In this document: in pieces, positions 1 to 8,011 of the stretch
How the letters are laid out: the number at the start of each line of letters is the position of its first letter
Numbering within the stretch: the stretch's first letter is position 1
NCBI GenBank assembly: GCA_008080925.1
Contig: VMDJ01000148.1
Location: 1-9,805, forward strand
DNA length: 9,805 nucleotides
Direction of reading: 5' to 3'
From: Gammaproteobacteria bacterium
GTDB lineage: Bacteria; Pseudomonadota; Gammaproteobacteria; Chromatiales; Chromatiaceae
Made by a program: the position numbers and the translations under genes
Notes under the pieces: model-generated
Told to the model about the DNA's origin: nothing
Seen by the model: the letters and a program-made list of their open reading frames with translations, nothing else
The model's database searches: none

Positions 1-443
1 TTAGAGTTAGACGCCCATCCTGCGATGATGACGCCGTAAACACCGATTGAGCTCAACGCCACGATATATAAAAGACCGGCATTAACATCAGCTAACACCA
101 AGCCTACATCAAAAGGAAATACCGCCCATGCAGCCAAGGCTGGAGCTAACATCACCATAGGGGCTAGCAAGAACAAAACCTTATTCGCGCCAGTTGGGAT
201 AATGATCTCTTTGAACATCAACTTAACCGCATCGGCAATTGGCTGTCCAAGTCCCAACATGCGGAAGCCAAAGAAGCCAACTCGATTTGGTCCCTGACGA
301 ACCTGCATATGGCCAATAACTTTACGTTCGGCGTAGGTGTAATAGGCCACCAATCCCATCAAGGGGAACATGATCAGAGCGATCTTCAGCAGTATCTGAA
401 CGACAACTGGAAGCGCGTAATAAACTTCAATCAATGCATCCAT
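1..443 (-). CDS. nuoH: NADH-quinone oxidoreductase subunit H (NuoH), partial: N-terminal 147 residues
   Basis: NuoH is the membrane subunit of complex I at the junction with the peripheral arm. It forms part of the quinone-access chamber and the start of the proton path. I translated the minus strand from ATG at 443: the protein begins [20 protein letters not shown] and stays open to the window edge, so about the C-terminal half (family length about 320-340) is missing. The family signature [19 protein letters not shown] covers residues 38-56, followed by [17 protein letters not shown] (63-79). Hydrophobic membrane segments lie near residues 11-34, 88-109 and 121-143, and the fragment ends in the conserved IAGWASNS. 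The start overlaps the nuoG stop by one base (TAATG), with GGAG/AAGG just upstream inside nuoG, suggesting translational coupling. The remaining membrane subunits (I-N) are expected to follow but are not visible. Confidence 0.97.
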   Translation of the reverse strand, partial: MDALIEVYYALPVVVQILLKIALIMFPLMGLVAYYTYAERKVIGHMQVRQGPNRVGFFGFRMLGLGQPIADAVKLMFKEIIIPTGANKVLFLLAPMVMLAPALAAWAVFPFDVGLVLADVNAGLLYIVALSSIGVYGVIIAGWASNS

Positions 444-2746
444 TACGCCTTCTCCACACTGATAGCAGCAAAGCCATTACCGAGCGACGCTGTTTCTGCG
501 ACACCGATAGGTAGCCATACGCACTGAGATGCAACCGAATCATCAGCAATTGCCTCAATTTCAACTGTTGCTGCTTCTTGAGTAACGCGAATACGACCCG
601 AAGCACCCAATTGAATTTGCTCTGCCAAGTCTGACGCAATGCGTGCCTGACCTTTAAAGGAGTCAGGCGTGTGCTGCAGTGCGGTTGAGCGACGCACAAC
701 GGCGTCAATAGAGTACATTGGCACATCACCAATGCGCTGAATGCCACTCACCAAATGACGAGATTGATCGACACTCTCTGTCATTGCATTGGATACTGGC
801 AATTGAATTTGATCGCCAAGCAACTCATTACGAACATCGTGGCTATCAAGATAATCAAAGCCATCAACATCAACCAAGTTGCCAAGCACGCGTAAAATCT
901 TCCACGCTGGGCGCGACTCACCTGGCGGCGGAACCACACCGGTAAAGCTCTGCACATCACCTTGGTTATTCACTAAGGTGCCAGAAGTTTCAGCAATTAC
1001 GCCACAAGGCAGAATGACATCCGCCGATGAAGCCAATACATCTGATATGTGTGAAACAACTGCGATCACTTTCTGATCCGCTAACGCTTCTCGTGCCTGA
1101 GCAGCATTGGCCGCATCAAGTTCCAATTCAGCACCCACTACCATCAAGGTATCAGTGCCTCCAGAGAGCATTTGCGATGCATTCAAGCCTGATGTTGGAA
1201 CAGCACCGGCGAAGGTTGCGCCCACGTCATTTGCACCAAAGCCTGTCGTACCCCAAACAACACTCGCAGCTGTCGCAATCGAAGCTGCCAAACGTCGCAG
1301 GATCGAATAATCTGGATGCATCATGGCCGAGTTGCCCAAAATGATGCTGCCCTGCTCTGCCTCTTTTAGTGTGTTGGCAATGGTTTGATGAGATTCATCG
1401 ACATCAACCTCAACGCCGCAGGTAGAAAGACCCAAAGCCTTGGCAACACCAGCAAGCTCAACCACCATATCAGCCGGTGAGCACACCACATCAACATCGA
1501 GATCAAAGTTAAACGAATACGCCACTGGGTTGATTGCCATCACAATGCCGCCATCTAAGAAAGATTGACGCAAACGGTGATTTAACATGGGCTGTTCTTT
1601 TCTCAGCCAGCTACCAACCAATAATGTTGCTGCATTATCTGCAAGCGCTTCGAAACGCTGACCGAGCCATTGCAGTGACGGGTTATTTGCATCACCGCGA
1701 AAATCCACTTGGCGCAAACGATGGTCAATATTCTCGGAATTCAATCCTCGCATTAGCTTGGCAGCTAAATACGCTTCTTCAGTTGTCGCATTAGGCGACA
1801 CCAACGCACCTAACTTTTCAGGCGGCGCTGCCTTTAATAAGTTTGCCGCAACCTCTAACGCTTCATCCCAGTCGGTTTCTTGTAGCTTGCCATTCTCACG
1901 AATCATTGGAACCGTAATACGGTCATCCGCATTAAACCCTTGGTAGGCAAAACGATCTCGGTCAGATAGCCATGTTTGATTACAGGCCTGATTTTCACGC
2001 GGGATGGCACGCATGATTTGATTACGGCGAATGTGCCAATGCACATTACTGCCCACACCATCGTGCGCAGGGATACCGTCGGCTTGCGTTAATTCCCAAG
2101 AGCGCGCCGTGTATCGATATGGCTTTGAAGTCAATGCACCCACTGGGCACAAATCTATGATGTTGCCACTAAGCTCAGAACCCACTGCTTGTTCGATGTA
2201 CACACCAATGCGCATGTGTTCACCACGGCCGGTTGCGCCCATTTCGCGGAGACCTGCGATCTCTGCACCAAAACGAACACAACGTGTGCAGTGAATACAA
2301 CGTGTCATATCGGTTGCGATCAATGAACCTAAGTTCTCGTCACGCACAACACGCTTTTGCTCACTAAATCGAGAAACATCACCACCGTAGCCCATGGCGA
2401 CATCTTGCAATTCACACTCACCACCTTGATCACAAATCGGACAATCCAGTGGGTGATTGATTAATAGGAATTCCATCGTCCCCTTTTGCGCAGCACGCGC
2501 TACAGGTGAACGAGTAAAGACTTTCATTCCATCTGCACAAGGGGTTGCGCATGCGGGCAATGGCTTTGGCGCATTCTCCACCTCAACCAAACACATCCGG
2601 CAGTTAGCAGCGACAGAAAGATGCTTGTGATAACAGAAACGCGGCACCGTAATGCCTGCTTTATCTGTTACCTCGATAAGCATCTGACCTGCAGTCGCAT
2701 CGAGCTTTTTGCCATCAACTTCAATGGAGATTTGCTGATCACTCAT
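443..2746 (-). CDS. nuoG: NADH-quinone oxidoreductase subunit G (NuoG), lacking the N7 cluster ligands
   Basis: NuoG (767 aa) is the large iron-sulfur subunit of the NADH-dehydrogenase module and passes electrons from NuoF along the Fe-S chain. Domains in order: an N-terminal ferredoxin fold with 2Fe-2S (N1b) ligands C38, C49, C52 and C66; the His-ligated 4Fe-4S cluster N5 (H98, C102, C105, C111 in [14 protein letters not shown]); cluster N4 (C150, C153, C156 in CIHCTRC, plus C200); then from about residue 220 a molybdopterin-oxidoreductase-like domain with no visible catalytic role, as is usual in NuoG. The extra N7 cluster of E. coli-type NuoG is missing: the CxxCxxxC stretch is replaced by [13 protein letters not shown] (222-234), and the later Cys by Ser in TWLSDRDRF (258-266). 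At 767 residues it is shorter than the roughly 900-residue E. coli protein. ATG at 2746 lies 3 nt after the nuoF stop, with only a weak GGTG ribosome-binding site; it gives the expected N-terminus before the ferredoxin fold. Confidence 0.98.
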   Translation of the reverse strand: MSDQQISIEVDGKKLDATAGQMLIEVTDKAGITVPRFCYHKHLSVAANCRMCLVEVENAPKPLPACATPCADGMKVFTRSPVARAAQKGTMEFLLINHPLDCPICDQGGECELQDVAMGYGGDVSRFSEQKRVVRDENLGSLIATDMTRCIHCTRCVRFGAEIAGLREMGATGRGEHMRIGVYIEQAVGSELSGNIIDLCPVGALTSKPYRYTARSWELTQADGIPAHDGVGSNVHWHIRRNQIMRAIPRENQACNQTWLSDRDRFAYQGFNADDRITVPMIRENGKLQETDWDEALEVAANLLKAAPPEKLGALVSPNATTEEAYLAAKLMRGLNSENIDHRLRQVDFRGDANNPSLQWLGQRFEALADNAATLLVGSWLRKEQPMLNHRLRQSFLDGGIVMAINPVAYSFNFDLDVDVVCSPADMVVELAGVAKALGLSTCGVEVDVDESHQTIANTLKEAEQGSIILGNSAMMHPDYSILRRLAASIATAASVVWGTTGFGANDVGATFAGAVPTSGLNASQMLSGGTDTLMVVGAELELDAANAAQAREALADQKVIAVVSHISDVLASSADVILPCGVIAETSGTLVNNQGDVQSFTGVVPPPGESRPAWKILRVLGNLVDVDGFDYLDSHDVRNELLGDQIQLPVSNAMTESVDQSRHLVSGIQRIGDVPMYSIDAVVRRSTALQHTPDSFKGQARIASDLAEQIQLGASGRIRVTQEAATVEIEAIADDSVASQCVWLPIGVAETASLGNGFAAISVEKA

Positions 2747-2749
2747 GCG

Positions 2750-4015
2750 TTACACCATGCACTTCTTGTGTTCAACGTGATAAGCAAATTCATCACGGAA
2801 ATGTTTAACAAAGCTAGCAACCGGTAATGCTGCAGCATCACCTAATGCACAAATTGTTTTACCCATAATCTTTTGAGCAACATCATCAAGTAGATCAAGA
2901 TCTTCCATGCGACCTTGACCATGCTCAATACGCTTAACCACGCGGTGCATCCAGCCAGTACCTTCACGACATGGCGTACATTGACCACACGACTCTTCGT
3001 AGTAGAAATAAGAAATACGCTCGAGGATCTTCACCATGCAGTTGGTATCGTCCATTACGATCACCGCACCCGAGCCAAGCATAGAGCCCGCATTTTGAAT
3101 GCTCTGATAATCCATCGTTAGATCCATCATCACATCACCGGGCAATACAGGTGCTGATGAACCACCAGGGATCACGGCTTTGATCGGACGACCATCTCGC
3201 ATGCCGCCAGCCATCTCGAGAAGCTCAGCAAATGGCGTACCCATAGGTATTTCATAGTTACCAGGGCGCGCAACATTGCCAGAGATTGAAAACAGTTTTG
3301 GGCCACCACTATTTTCAACGCCAATCTCACGGAACCAATCAGGACCTTGACGAACAATATCCGGAATAGACGCTAATGTTTCGGTGTTGTTAATCACCGT
3401 CGGACGACCATACAAGCCAAACATCGCAGGGAATGGTGGCTTAAAACGAGGCTGACCTTTTTTGCCTTCGATCGACTCAAGCAATGCAGTCTCTTCGCCA
3501 CAAATGTAGGCACCCGCACCTAAATGCGTATGAATGTCATAGCTGAAATCTGTGCCAAGAATATTCTTACCCAGAAGCCCCGCAGCACGCGCTTCTTCTA
3601 GCGCCTCTTCGAAACGCTCATACGGTTCCCAGAACTCGCCACGCAGATAGTTGTATCCCGCCACCGCACCAATGGTGTAGCCGGCGATGATCATGCCTTC
3701 AATCAAAGCGTGTGGGTTATAGCGCGTAATGTCGCGATCTTTAAAGGTGCCCGGCTCACCCTCGTCTGAGTTACAAACAATGTATTTATCGCCAGGTGCG
3801 GCACGGTTAATAAAGCTCCACTTCAAACCTGTTGGGAAGCCCGCACCACCACGACCACGAAGGCCCGATTTTTTCACCATCTCGATGATGTCTTCAGGTG
3901 GGGTCTTGTTTTCCAAGATCTGCTTCAGCGCTTCATAACCACCTTCGCTGACATAAGTATCAAGCTTCCAAGAACGATCCTTGTGCAAGGTACGGAAACA
4001 AACTTCATTCGCCAT
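2750..4015 (-). CDS. nuoF: NADH-quinone oxidoreductase subunit F (NuoF), NADH- and FMN-binding
   Basis: NuoF (421 aa, normal length) is the cytoplasmic entry point of complex I: it binds NADH, takes a hydride onto FMN and passes electrons to cluster N3. The glycine-rich nucleotide/FMN motif [13 protein letters not shown] is at residues 54-66, followed by [14 protein letters not shown] (81-94). A second flavin-site signature, [16 protein letters not shown], covers residues 169-184. The 4Fe-4S N3 ligands are C343, C346 and C349 in [12 protein letters not shown], with C389 in the ICALGD segment. The ATG at 4015 lies 3 nt past the nuoE stop and is preceded by GGAG at 7 nt spacing, formed by the last codons of nuoE. 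It sits between its two partners in the NADH module, as in most nuo operons. No missing residues or frame disruption were seen. Confidence 0.98.
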   Translation of the reverse strand: MANEVCFRTLHKDRSWKLDTYVSEGGYEALKQILENKTPPEDIIEMVKKSGLRGRGGAGFPTGLKWSFINRAAPGDKYIVCNSDEGEPGTFKDRDITRYNPHALIEGMIIAGYTIGAVAGYNYLRGEFWEPYERFEEALEEARAAGLLGKNILGTDFSYDIHTHLGAGAYICGEETALLESIEGKKGQPRFKPPFPAMFGLYGRPTVINNTETLASIPDIVRQGPDWFREIGVENSGGPKLFSISGNVARPGNYEIPMGTPFAELLEMAGGMRDGRPIKAVIPGGSSAPVLPGDVMMDLTMDYQSIQNAGSMLGSGAVIVMDDTNCMVKILERISYFYYEESCGQCTPCREGTGWMHRVVKRIEHGQGRMEDLDLLDDVAQKIMGKTICALGDAAALPVASFVKHFRDEFAYHVEHKKCMV

Positions 4016-4018
4016 AAC

Positions 4019-4552
4019 TTACTCCAAACCATCCAAAATCTGATCAACAAGCTCTGGGGTTAAGTTCTCGTAATACGAGTGACCGATTTGCATCATCGGC
4101 GCTCCACCACAGGCCCCCAGACACTCAACCTCTTTGATACTGAACTTGCCGTCAGGGGTAACTTCACCAAAACCTTTAACACCTAAACGCTGCTTAAGAT
4201 GATCAAAGAGTCCATCTGATCCATTGATCATGCACGACACATTCGTACACAAGCAGATCTTGTGACGACCAACTGGCTTGTGTTCGTACATTGAATAAAA
4301 AGTCGCCACTTCATAAACCGCAATTGGCGGCATATCGAGATAATCAGCAACCTGATCCATAAGTTCTTTCGTGAGATAGCCGCCATTCATATCCTGAACA
4401 ATTGTCAGTGAAGCCATACACGCCGATTGACGCCACTCATCAGGATACTTAGCGATCTCTTTATTAATTTGCGCACGCACTTCGGGCGTAAACAACGCAT
4501 CTTTATCTTCGACTTTGGCGACGCGAATTTGCGGCTCGTCACGCATACTCAT
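4019..4552 (-). CDS. nuoE: NADH-quinone oxidoreductase subunit E (NuoE), 2Fe-2S thioredoxin-like subunit
   Basis: NuoE (177 aa) carries the off-path 2Fe-2S cluster N1a next to the FMN of NuoF. The N-terminal helical part includes [14 protein letters not shown] (36-49) and the conserved [12 protein letters not shown] (78-89). The C-terminal thioredoxin-like domain holds the four cluster ligands: C102 and C107 in CTNVSCM, and C144 and C148 in [11 protein letters not shown]. The start overlaps the nuoD stop in a 4-base ATGA. A GGAGAG lies 8 nt before this ATG, which favours it over the second Met two codons further on. Length and motifs are typical of the proteobacterial family. Confidence 0.97.
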   Translation of the reverse strand: MSMRDEPQIRVAKVEDKDALFTPEVRAQINKEIAKYPDEWRQSACMASLTIVQDMNGGYLTKELMDQVADYLDMPPIAVYEVATFYSMYEHKPVGRHKICLCTNVSCMINGSDGLFDHLKQRLGVKGFGEVTPDGKFSIKEVECLGACGGAPMMQIGHSYYENLTPELVDQILDGLE

Positions 4553-5802
4553 CGGTCGATCTCTCCAAATACGATATCCATGGTGCCGATGATCGCCACA
4601 ACGTCGGCCAACATGTGGCCCTTTGCCATTTCGTTCATTGCTGCCAAATGGGTAAAACCAGGTGCACGCACTTTAAGACGGTAAGGTTTGTTAGCACCAT
4701 CAGACACGATGTAGCAGCCAAACTCACCCTTAGGCGCTTCAACAGCGGCATACACCTCACCTTCTGGCGGACAGAAGCCTTCAGTGAACAGTTTGAAGTG
4801 GTGAATCAATGATTCCATGTCACCCTTCATGTCCGAACGTTTTGGTGGCGAGATCTTATGATCTTCAATCATCACTGGACCTGGGTTTTCACGTAGCCAT
4901 GCAACACATTGCTTAATGATGCTTGCTGATTGGCGCATCTCTGCAACGCGCACAAGATAACGGTCATAGCAATCACCGTTGGTGCCAATCGGAATATCAA
5001 AGTCCATATTGTTATAGGCCGCATAAGGCTGCTTCTTACGCAAATCCCATGCGATACCTGAACCACGCAGCATCGGACCAGTAAAGCCGAGCTGACGTGC
5101 ACGTTCTGGCGTAACAACACCAATGCCCACCGTACGCTGCTTCCAAATACGGTTATCCGTAAGCAAGGTTTCATATTCATCAACCAAGCCAGGGAAGCGA
5201 TCAGCAAAATCTTCAATGAAGTCGAGCAATGAGCCTTCACGATTCGCATTACGACGCTTAGCGTCCTTCTCGCTGCAAAAACGACCTGCTTCAAAACGAG
5301 GCATCTGATCAGGCAAGTCACGGTACACACCACCGGGACGGTAGTACGTCGCGTGCATACGAGCACCAGAGACAGCCTCGTAACAATCCATCAAGTCTTC
5401 ACGCTCACGGAAGCAGTACAAGAACATTGTCATTGCACCAACGTCGAGTGCGTGCGTACCGAGCCACATCAGGTGGTTCAAGATACGAGTGATCTCGTCA
5501 TACATGGTGCGAATATATTGCGCACGAATTGGTGCTTCGACTCCCACTAACTTTTCAATAGCACGCACATAGCCGTGCTCGTTACACATCATCGAAACGT
5601 AATCGAGTCGATCCATGTAACCAATTGATTGGTTGTATGGCTTACTTTCAGCGAGCTTTTCGGTACCACGGTGCAACAAGCCAACGTGCGGATCAGCACG
5701 CTCGATAACCTCGCCATCCATCTCAAGAACCAAACGCAATACACCGTGCGCCGCTGGGTGAGCTGGACCAAAATTCAATGTGTAGTTACGAATCTCAGGC
5801 AT
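4549..5802 (-). CDS. nuoD: NADH-quinone oxidoreductase subunit D (NuoD), 49-kDa type
   Basis: NuoD (417 aa) forms, with NuoB, the cavity where quinone is reduced by cluster N2. It belongs to the family related to [NiFe]-hydrogenase large subunits but lacks their metal ligands. The N-terminal motif [20 protein letters not shown] (11-30) holds H19, and [10 protein letters not shown] (61-70) holds Y68. By their motifs and 49-residue spacing these correspond to the quinone-head-group His and Tyr known from Thermus Nqo4; this assignment is by motif, not by alignment. Other conserved blocks are [12 protein letters not shown] (39-50), [14 protein letters not shown] (145-158) and the end [14 protein letters not shown] (404-417). 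It is a free-standing subunit, not the NuoCD fusion of enterics. The ATG at 5802 has a strong GGAGG 6 nt upstream, within the last codons of nuoC, and the two genes overlap by 8 bases. Confidence 0.98.
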   Translation of the reverse strand: MPEIRNYTLNFGPAHPAAHGVLRLVLEMDGEVIERADPHVGLLHRGTEKLAESKPYNQSIGYMDRLDYVSMMCNEHGYVRAIEKLVGVEAPIRAQYIRTMYDEITRILNHLMWLGTHALDVGAMTMFLYCFREREDLMDCYEAVSGARMHATYYRPGGVYRDLPDQMPRFEAGRFCSEKDAKRRNANREGSLLDFIEDFADRFPGLVDEYETLLTDNRIWKQRTVGIGVVTPERARQLGFTGPMLRGSGIAWDLRKKQPYAAYNNMDFDIPIGTNGDCYDRYLVRVAEMRQSASIIKQCVAWLRENPGPVMIEDHKISPPKRSDMKGDMESLIHHFKLFTEGFCPPEGEVYAAVEAPKGEFGCYIVSDGANKPYRLKVRAPGFTHLAAMNEMAKGHMLADVVAIIGTMDIVFGEIDR

Positions 5803-6505
5803 TGTCAGCCTCCGCTGGTTCCTCTACTTCAGGCTTCCAGCCTTCTTCGTAACGCAAGTCATCACGAATAACACGCGGCACTAAAGTGCGCGGCTCAATG
5901 CTGACTGGCTGATAAATCACACGACGCTGTTCGGCGTCGTAGCGCATCTCTACTTCACCAATCAGCGGGAAGTCTTTACGGAATGGATGACCAATAAAGC
6001 CATAATCCGTCAGGATGCGACGTAAGTCGGGATGCCCTGCAAACAAGATGCCGTATAAATCGAACGTTTCACGCTCATGCCAGTTAGCACTTGCCCAAAC
6101 CGAAGTAACTGAATCCACGATAGGCTGACGCGCATCGAGGTAGGTTTTAACGCGCATACGCACATTGTGTGCAATTGAAATCAGGTGATACGTCACCGCA
6201 AAACGATTTTCCGGATCACATTCCGGCTTATTGCGATCAACGCCTCGAGAGAAGCCGCCTTCAGTCGACTTAGTTACCCATTCAGACTTACCGTAATCGG
6301 CATAATCCACACCGACCACATCGATACAGCTATCCATAGAGATATCTTTGTGACGACGCAGCAGCTGCATTACCGCAAGTAGCTGTTCGCGAGGTACCGT
6401 TAACGTCACCTCTTCATATTCGCGCTTGATAGACCAATCCTCGAAATCTTCGAGTCGTTCTTCCAGCGCATCCACTAAGTCATCTAAACGATCTTCGTAA
6501 CTCAT
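5795..6505 (-). CDS. nuoC: NADH-quinone oxidoreductase subunit C (NuoC), 30-kDa type
   Basis: NuoC (236 aa) is the peripheral-arm subunit that packs against NuoD and the connecting Fe-S subunits; it carries no cofactor itself. The family signature begins at [20 protein letters not shown] (144-163) and continues through [18 protein letters not shown] (164-181). The N-terminus is acidic and predicted helical (about 1-25). A polar segment at about 69-100 interrupts the conserved core; I recall similar inserts in some other gammaproteobacterial NuoC proteins. The C-terminal tail ([14 protein letters not shown]) is acidic. The ATG at 6505 lies 14 nt after nuoB, with only a weak GAGAG upstream. The gene's last codons provide the ribosome-binding site for nuoD. 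Confidence 0.97.
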   Translation of the reverse strand: MSYEDRLDDLVDALEERLEDFEDWSIKREYEEVTLTVPREQLLAVMQLLRRHKDISMDSCIDVVGVDYADYGKSEWVTKSTEGGFSRGVDRNKPECDPENRFAVTYHLISIAHNVRMRVKTYLDARQPIVDSVTSVWASANWHERETFDLYGILFAGHPDLRRILTDYGFIGHPFRKDFPLIGEVEMRYDAEQRRVIYQPVSIEPRTLVPRVIRDDLRYEEGWKPEVEEPAEADNA

Positions 6506-6519
6506 CGTGAACTCTCGAC

Positions 6520-6996
6520 TTAGCGGGCTATGGTGTTGGTACGACGAATTTTGTCGTGCAACTGGAGAATGCCGTAAAGCAGCGCTTCAGCGGTTGGCGG
6601 ACAACCCGGCACATACACATCGACCGGCACAATACGATCACACCCTCGAACCACCGAATAAGAGTAGTGATAATAACCACCCCCATTCGCGCAAGAACCC
6701 ATTGAAATAACCCAACGAGGCTCTGCCATCTGGTCATAAACCTTGCGTAGCGCAGGTGCCATTTTGTTAACTAAGGTGCCAGCAACGATCATCACGTCAG
6801 ATTGACGAGGCGATGGACGGAAGACCATGCCAAAACGGTCAATATCGTAGCGAGATGCCGCTGCGTGCATCATTTCAACCGCGCAGCACGCCAAACCAAA
6901 GGTCACAGGCCACATCGAGCCAGTGCGTGCCCAGTTGATGAGTTTGTCAGCAGAGGTGGTAACAAAACCCTGCTCAAGAACGCCTTCTATTCCCAT
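6520..6996 (-). CDS. nuoB: NADH-quinone oxidoreductase subunit B (NuoB), N2 cluster subunit
   Basis: NuoB (158 aa with the start chosen here) holds the terminal 4Fe-4S cluster N2, which donates electrons to quinone. Its ligands are the adjacent C37-C38 in [13 protein letters not shown]102 in [10 protein letters not shown] and C132 in [14 protein letters not shown]. The frame is open further upstream, allowing starts at 7068 or 7017. I chose ATG at 6996 ([20 protein letters not shown]) because AAGGGGG lies 7 nt before it, because family members commonly start with this sequence, and because the longer forms would run deep into nuoA. With this start it overlaps the end of nuoA by 10 bases. The length matches the short NuoB type of proteobacteria with separate C and D subunits. 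Confidence 0.96.
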   Translation of the reverse strand: MGIEGVLEQGFVTTSADKLINWARTGSMWPVTFGLACCAVEMMHAAASRYDIDRFGMVFRPSPRQSDVMIVAGTLVNKMAPALRKVYDQMAEPRWVISMGSCANGGGYYHYSYSVVRGCDRIVPVDVYVPGCPPTAEALLYGILQLHDKIRRTNTIAR

Positions 6997-7343
6997 TCCA
7001 GCGCCCCCTTCTTCCATTCGTAAATAAAGCCAACAACCAGCAGGCCTAGGAAAATCATCATTGCCCAAAAACCCGCCATACCGATGTCATCAAGCGCCAC
7101 CGCCCAAGGGAAAAGAAAAGCGATCTCAAGGTCGAAAATTATGAAGAGAATTGCCACGAGGTAATAACGCACATCAAATTTCATGCGCGCGTCTTCAAAC
7201 GCCTCGAATCCACACTCAAACGGTGAGTTTTTTGCGGGGTCAGGACGACTTGGAGCTAAAGCCAAACCGATACCAAGAACTAGCATGCCAACGACAATAC
7301 CAGCCCAGATGAAAACTAAGATTGGCAGATAGTTTTCCAGCAC
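6987..7343 (-). CDS. nuoA: NADH-quinone oxidoreductase subunit A (NuoA), GTG start
   Basis: NuoA (118 aa) is a small membrane subunit of complex I next to NuoH and the quinone cavity. It has three hydrophobic membrane segments (about 5-29, 60-83 and 87-109). Between the first two is the conserved cytoplasmic loop [20 protein letters not shown] (39-58), whose Cys-Gly pair is a hallmark of the family. [20 protein letters not shown] (60-79) contains the conserved acidic residues of the second helix. The start codon is GTG at 7343, preceded by GGAGG with 7 nt spacing; no ATG lies in a better position. It is the first gene of the nuo operon and follows a gap of about 150 bp after the upstream unit's terminator. 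Confidence 0.97.
   Translation of the reverse strand: MLENYLPILVFIWAGIVVGMLVLGIGLALAPSRPDPAKNSPFECGFEAFEDARMKFDVRYYLVAILFIIFDLEIAFLFPWAVALDDIGMAGFWAMMIFLGLLVVGFIYEWKKGALEWE
7004..7010 (-). promoter_or_regulatory. Ribosome binding site that decides the nuoB start
   Basis: AAGGGGG on the minus strand, inside the end of nuoA, lies 7 nt before ATG at 6996. It favours the 158-residue NuoB over the upstream in-frame ATGs at 7017 and 7068. Confidence 0.75.
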
Positions 7344-7350
7344 TCTGCCA

Positions 7351-7355
7351 CCTCC
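7351..7355 (-). promoter_or_regulatory. Ribosome binding site that decides the GTG start of nuoA
   Basis: GGAGG on the minus strand lies 7 nt before GTG at 7343. This near-perfect Shine-Dalgarno sequence supports the non-ATG start of the first nuo gene. Confidence 0.85.
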
Positions 7356-7400
7356 ACTATTCGTTTATTATTTTATTATTTAAGGGCAATTTAACGTCAT

Positions 7401-7411
7401 TAGCTTAGCTA
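7401..7411. repeat. Short palindrome TAGCT-T-AGCTA in the nuo leader
   Basis: An 11-bp inverted repeat, perfect except for its central base, overlaps the proposed -10 of the nuo promoter. It could be an operator half-turn, but sequences this short arise by chance; no regulator is assigned. Confidence 0.3.
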
Positions 7412-7431
7412 GGGATAGACCTTAGTGTCAA
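7402..7431 (-). promoter_or_regulatory. Candidate sigma70 promoter for the nuo operon
   Basis: On the minus strand a perfect -35 hexamer TTGACA (7426-7431) is followed 18 nt later by a weak -10, TAAGCT (7402-7407, 3 of 6 consensus matches). This would give a leader of about 50 nt before nuoA. A promoter is expected here because a terminator separates nuoA from the secG/tRNA unit, but the poor -10 keeps confidence low. A second TTGACC at 7465-7470 has no convincing -10. Confidence 0.35.
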
Positions 7432-7491
7432 ATCAAGCGCCCCCTACAAGCTATTGATTTTATAGGTCAATTTATTATTTTTTCTGGGCAT

Positions 7492-7528
7492 AAAAAAACG
7501 GTATCAACATTGCTATCGATACCGTTTT
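7492..7528 (-). terminator. Rho-independent terminator of the tpiA-secG-tRNA-Leu unit
   Basis: On the minus strand AAAACGGTATC (7518-7528) pairs perfectly over 11 bp with GATACCGTTTT (7495-7505) around a 12-nt loop, and the stem runs into a tract of seven T (7492-7498). It starts 5 nt past the CCA end of the tRNA, so it closes that transcription unit and insulates the nuo operon. The T tract is on the minus-strand side only, consistent with one direction. Confidence 0.93.
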
Positions 7529-7532
7529 GAAT

Positions 7533-7617
7533 TGGTGCCCAAGGCCGGACTTGAACCGGCACAGCCTAAGCTACCACCCCCTCAAGATGGCGTGTCTACC
7601 AATTCCACCACTTGGGC
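7533..7617 (-). tRNA. tRNA-Leu, anticodon GAG
   Basis: An 85-nt tRNA with the CCA end encoded. The acceptor stem GCCCAAG pairs perfectly with CTTGGGC and the discriminator base is A, as in leucine tRNAs. The D arm GTGGAATTGGTAGACAC is typical of tRNA-Leu. The anticodon stem CCATC/GGTGG closes the loop TTGAGGG, giving anticodon GAG (reads CUC/CUU). The long class II variable arm (AGC-TTAG-GCT) and the T arm GCCGG-TTCAAGT-CCGGC fit well. It begins 6 nt after the secG stop with no room for its own promoter, so it is probably cut from the tpiA-secG transcript, with the terminator just behind it. Confidence 0.97.
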
Positions 7618-7623
7618 TAACTC

Positions 7624-7992
7624 TTATTTAACAGTCGGTACGTCCGATCCGTCGTTCTTTGGCGCTACAGCTTCAGGGACCACTGGCAAATCAGTTTGCG
7701 CAGGCTGAGCCGCAACCGGTTGCTCAACAGCAGCATTTGCCATCACCGAGCCTTTATCACTGGTATTCATCGCAAAGTAAGCCAACGCCAAACTTGTAAT
7801 GAAAAAAGCAATCGCTAACACACCTGTCGTACGTGACAGGAAGTTACCCGCACCCGATGAGCCAAAAACACTTCCAGCGCCACCAGCACCAAATGCTGCA
7901 CCCATATCCGCACCTTTACCGTGCTGGATAAGGATCAAGCCGACAAGGCCGATCGCTAAAAACAAATGAACAACAACAAGTACTGTTTCCAT
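7624..7992 (-). CDS. secG: Preprotein translocase subunit SecG
   Basis: SecG (122 aa) is the small, non-essential stimulating subunit of the SecYEG protein-export channel in the inner membrane. The N-terminal membrane segment is at about residues 3-22 (VLVVVHLFLAIGLVGLILIQ). It is followed by the family motif HGKGADMGAAFGAGGAGSVF (24-43) and GSSGAGNFLSRTT, then the second membrane segment at about 57-75. The tail of about 45 residues is rich in Ala, Pro, Val and acidic residues and looks unstructured, which is normal for SecG. The gene lies 19 nt downstream of tpiA and 6 nt before tRNA-Leu, an arrangement conserved in many gammaproteobacteria. Its ribosome-binding site is poor (AGG only 2 nt before ATG, GAAG further back), so it may rely on read-through from tpiA. 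Confidence 0.97.
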   Translation of the reverse strand: METVLVVVHLFLAIGLVGLILIQHGKGADMGAAFGAGGAGSVFGSSGAGNFLSRTTGVLAIAFFITSLALAYFAMNTSDKGSVMANAAVEQPVAAQPAQTDLPVVPEAVAPKNDGSDVPTVK

Positions 7993-8011
7993 AACCTAAT
8001 CTTCGTTTTGC

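Noticed and set aside
1027..1344. Plus-strand open frames opposite nuoG (up to about 105 codons)
   Set aside because: They are antisense to conserved coding sequence, composed of low-information residues, and unsupported by any family match or signal.
4872..5366. A 164-codon open frame on the minus strand in another frame inside nuoD
   Set aside because: It lies wholly within a strongly conserved gene, has no recognisable domain and no independent promoter or ribosome site; it is a by-product of nuoD codon use.
7382..7400. Six-codon reading frame MTLNCP in the nuo leader as a leader peptide
   Set aside because: No ribosome-binding site and no attenuator-like hairpins follow; nuo is not known to be controlled by attenuation.
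7454..7472. Possible FNR/ANR box TTGAC...ATCAA upstream of nuoA
   Set aside because: The half-sites are separated by 7 bases, not the 4 of the TTGAT-N4-ATCAA consensus, so the geometry is wrong.
7446..7491. Fifteen-codon reading frame starting in the T tract of the terminator
   Set aside because: It begins inside the terminator tail and has no ribosome-binding site.
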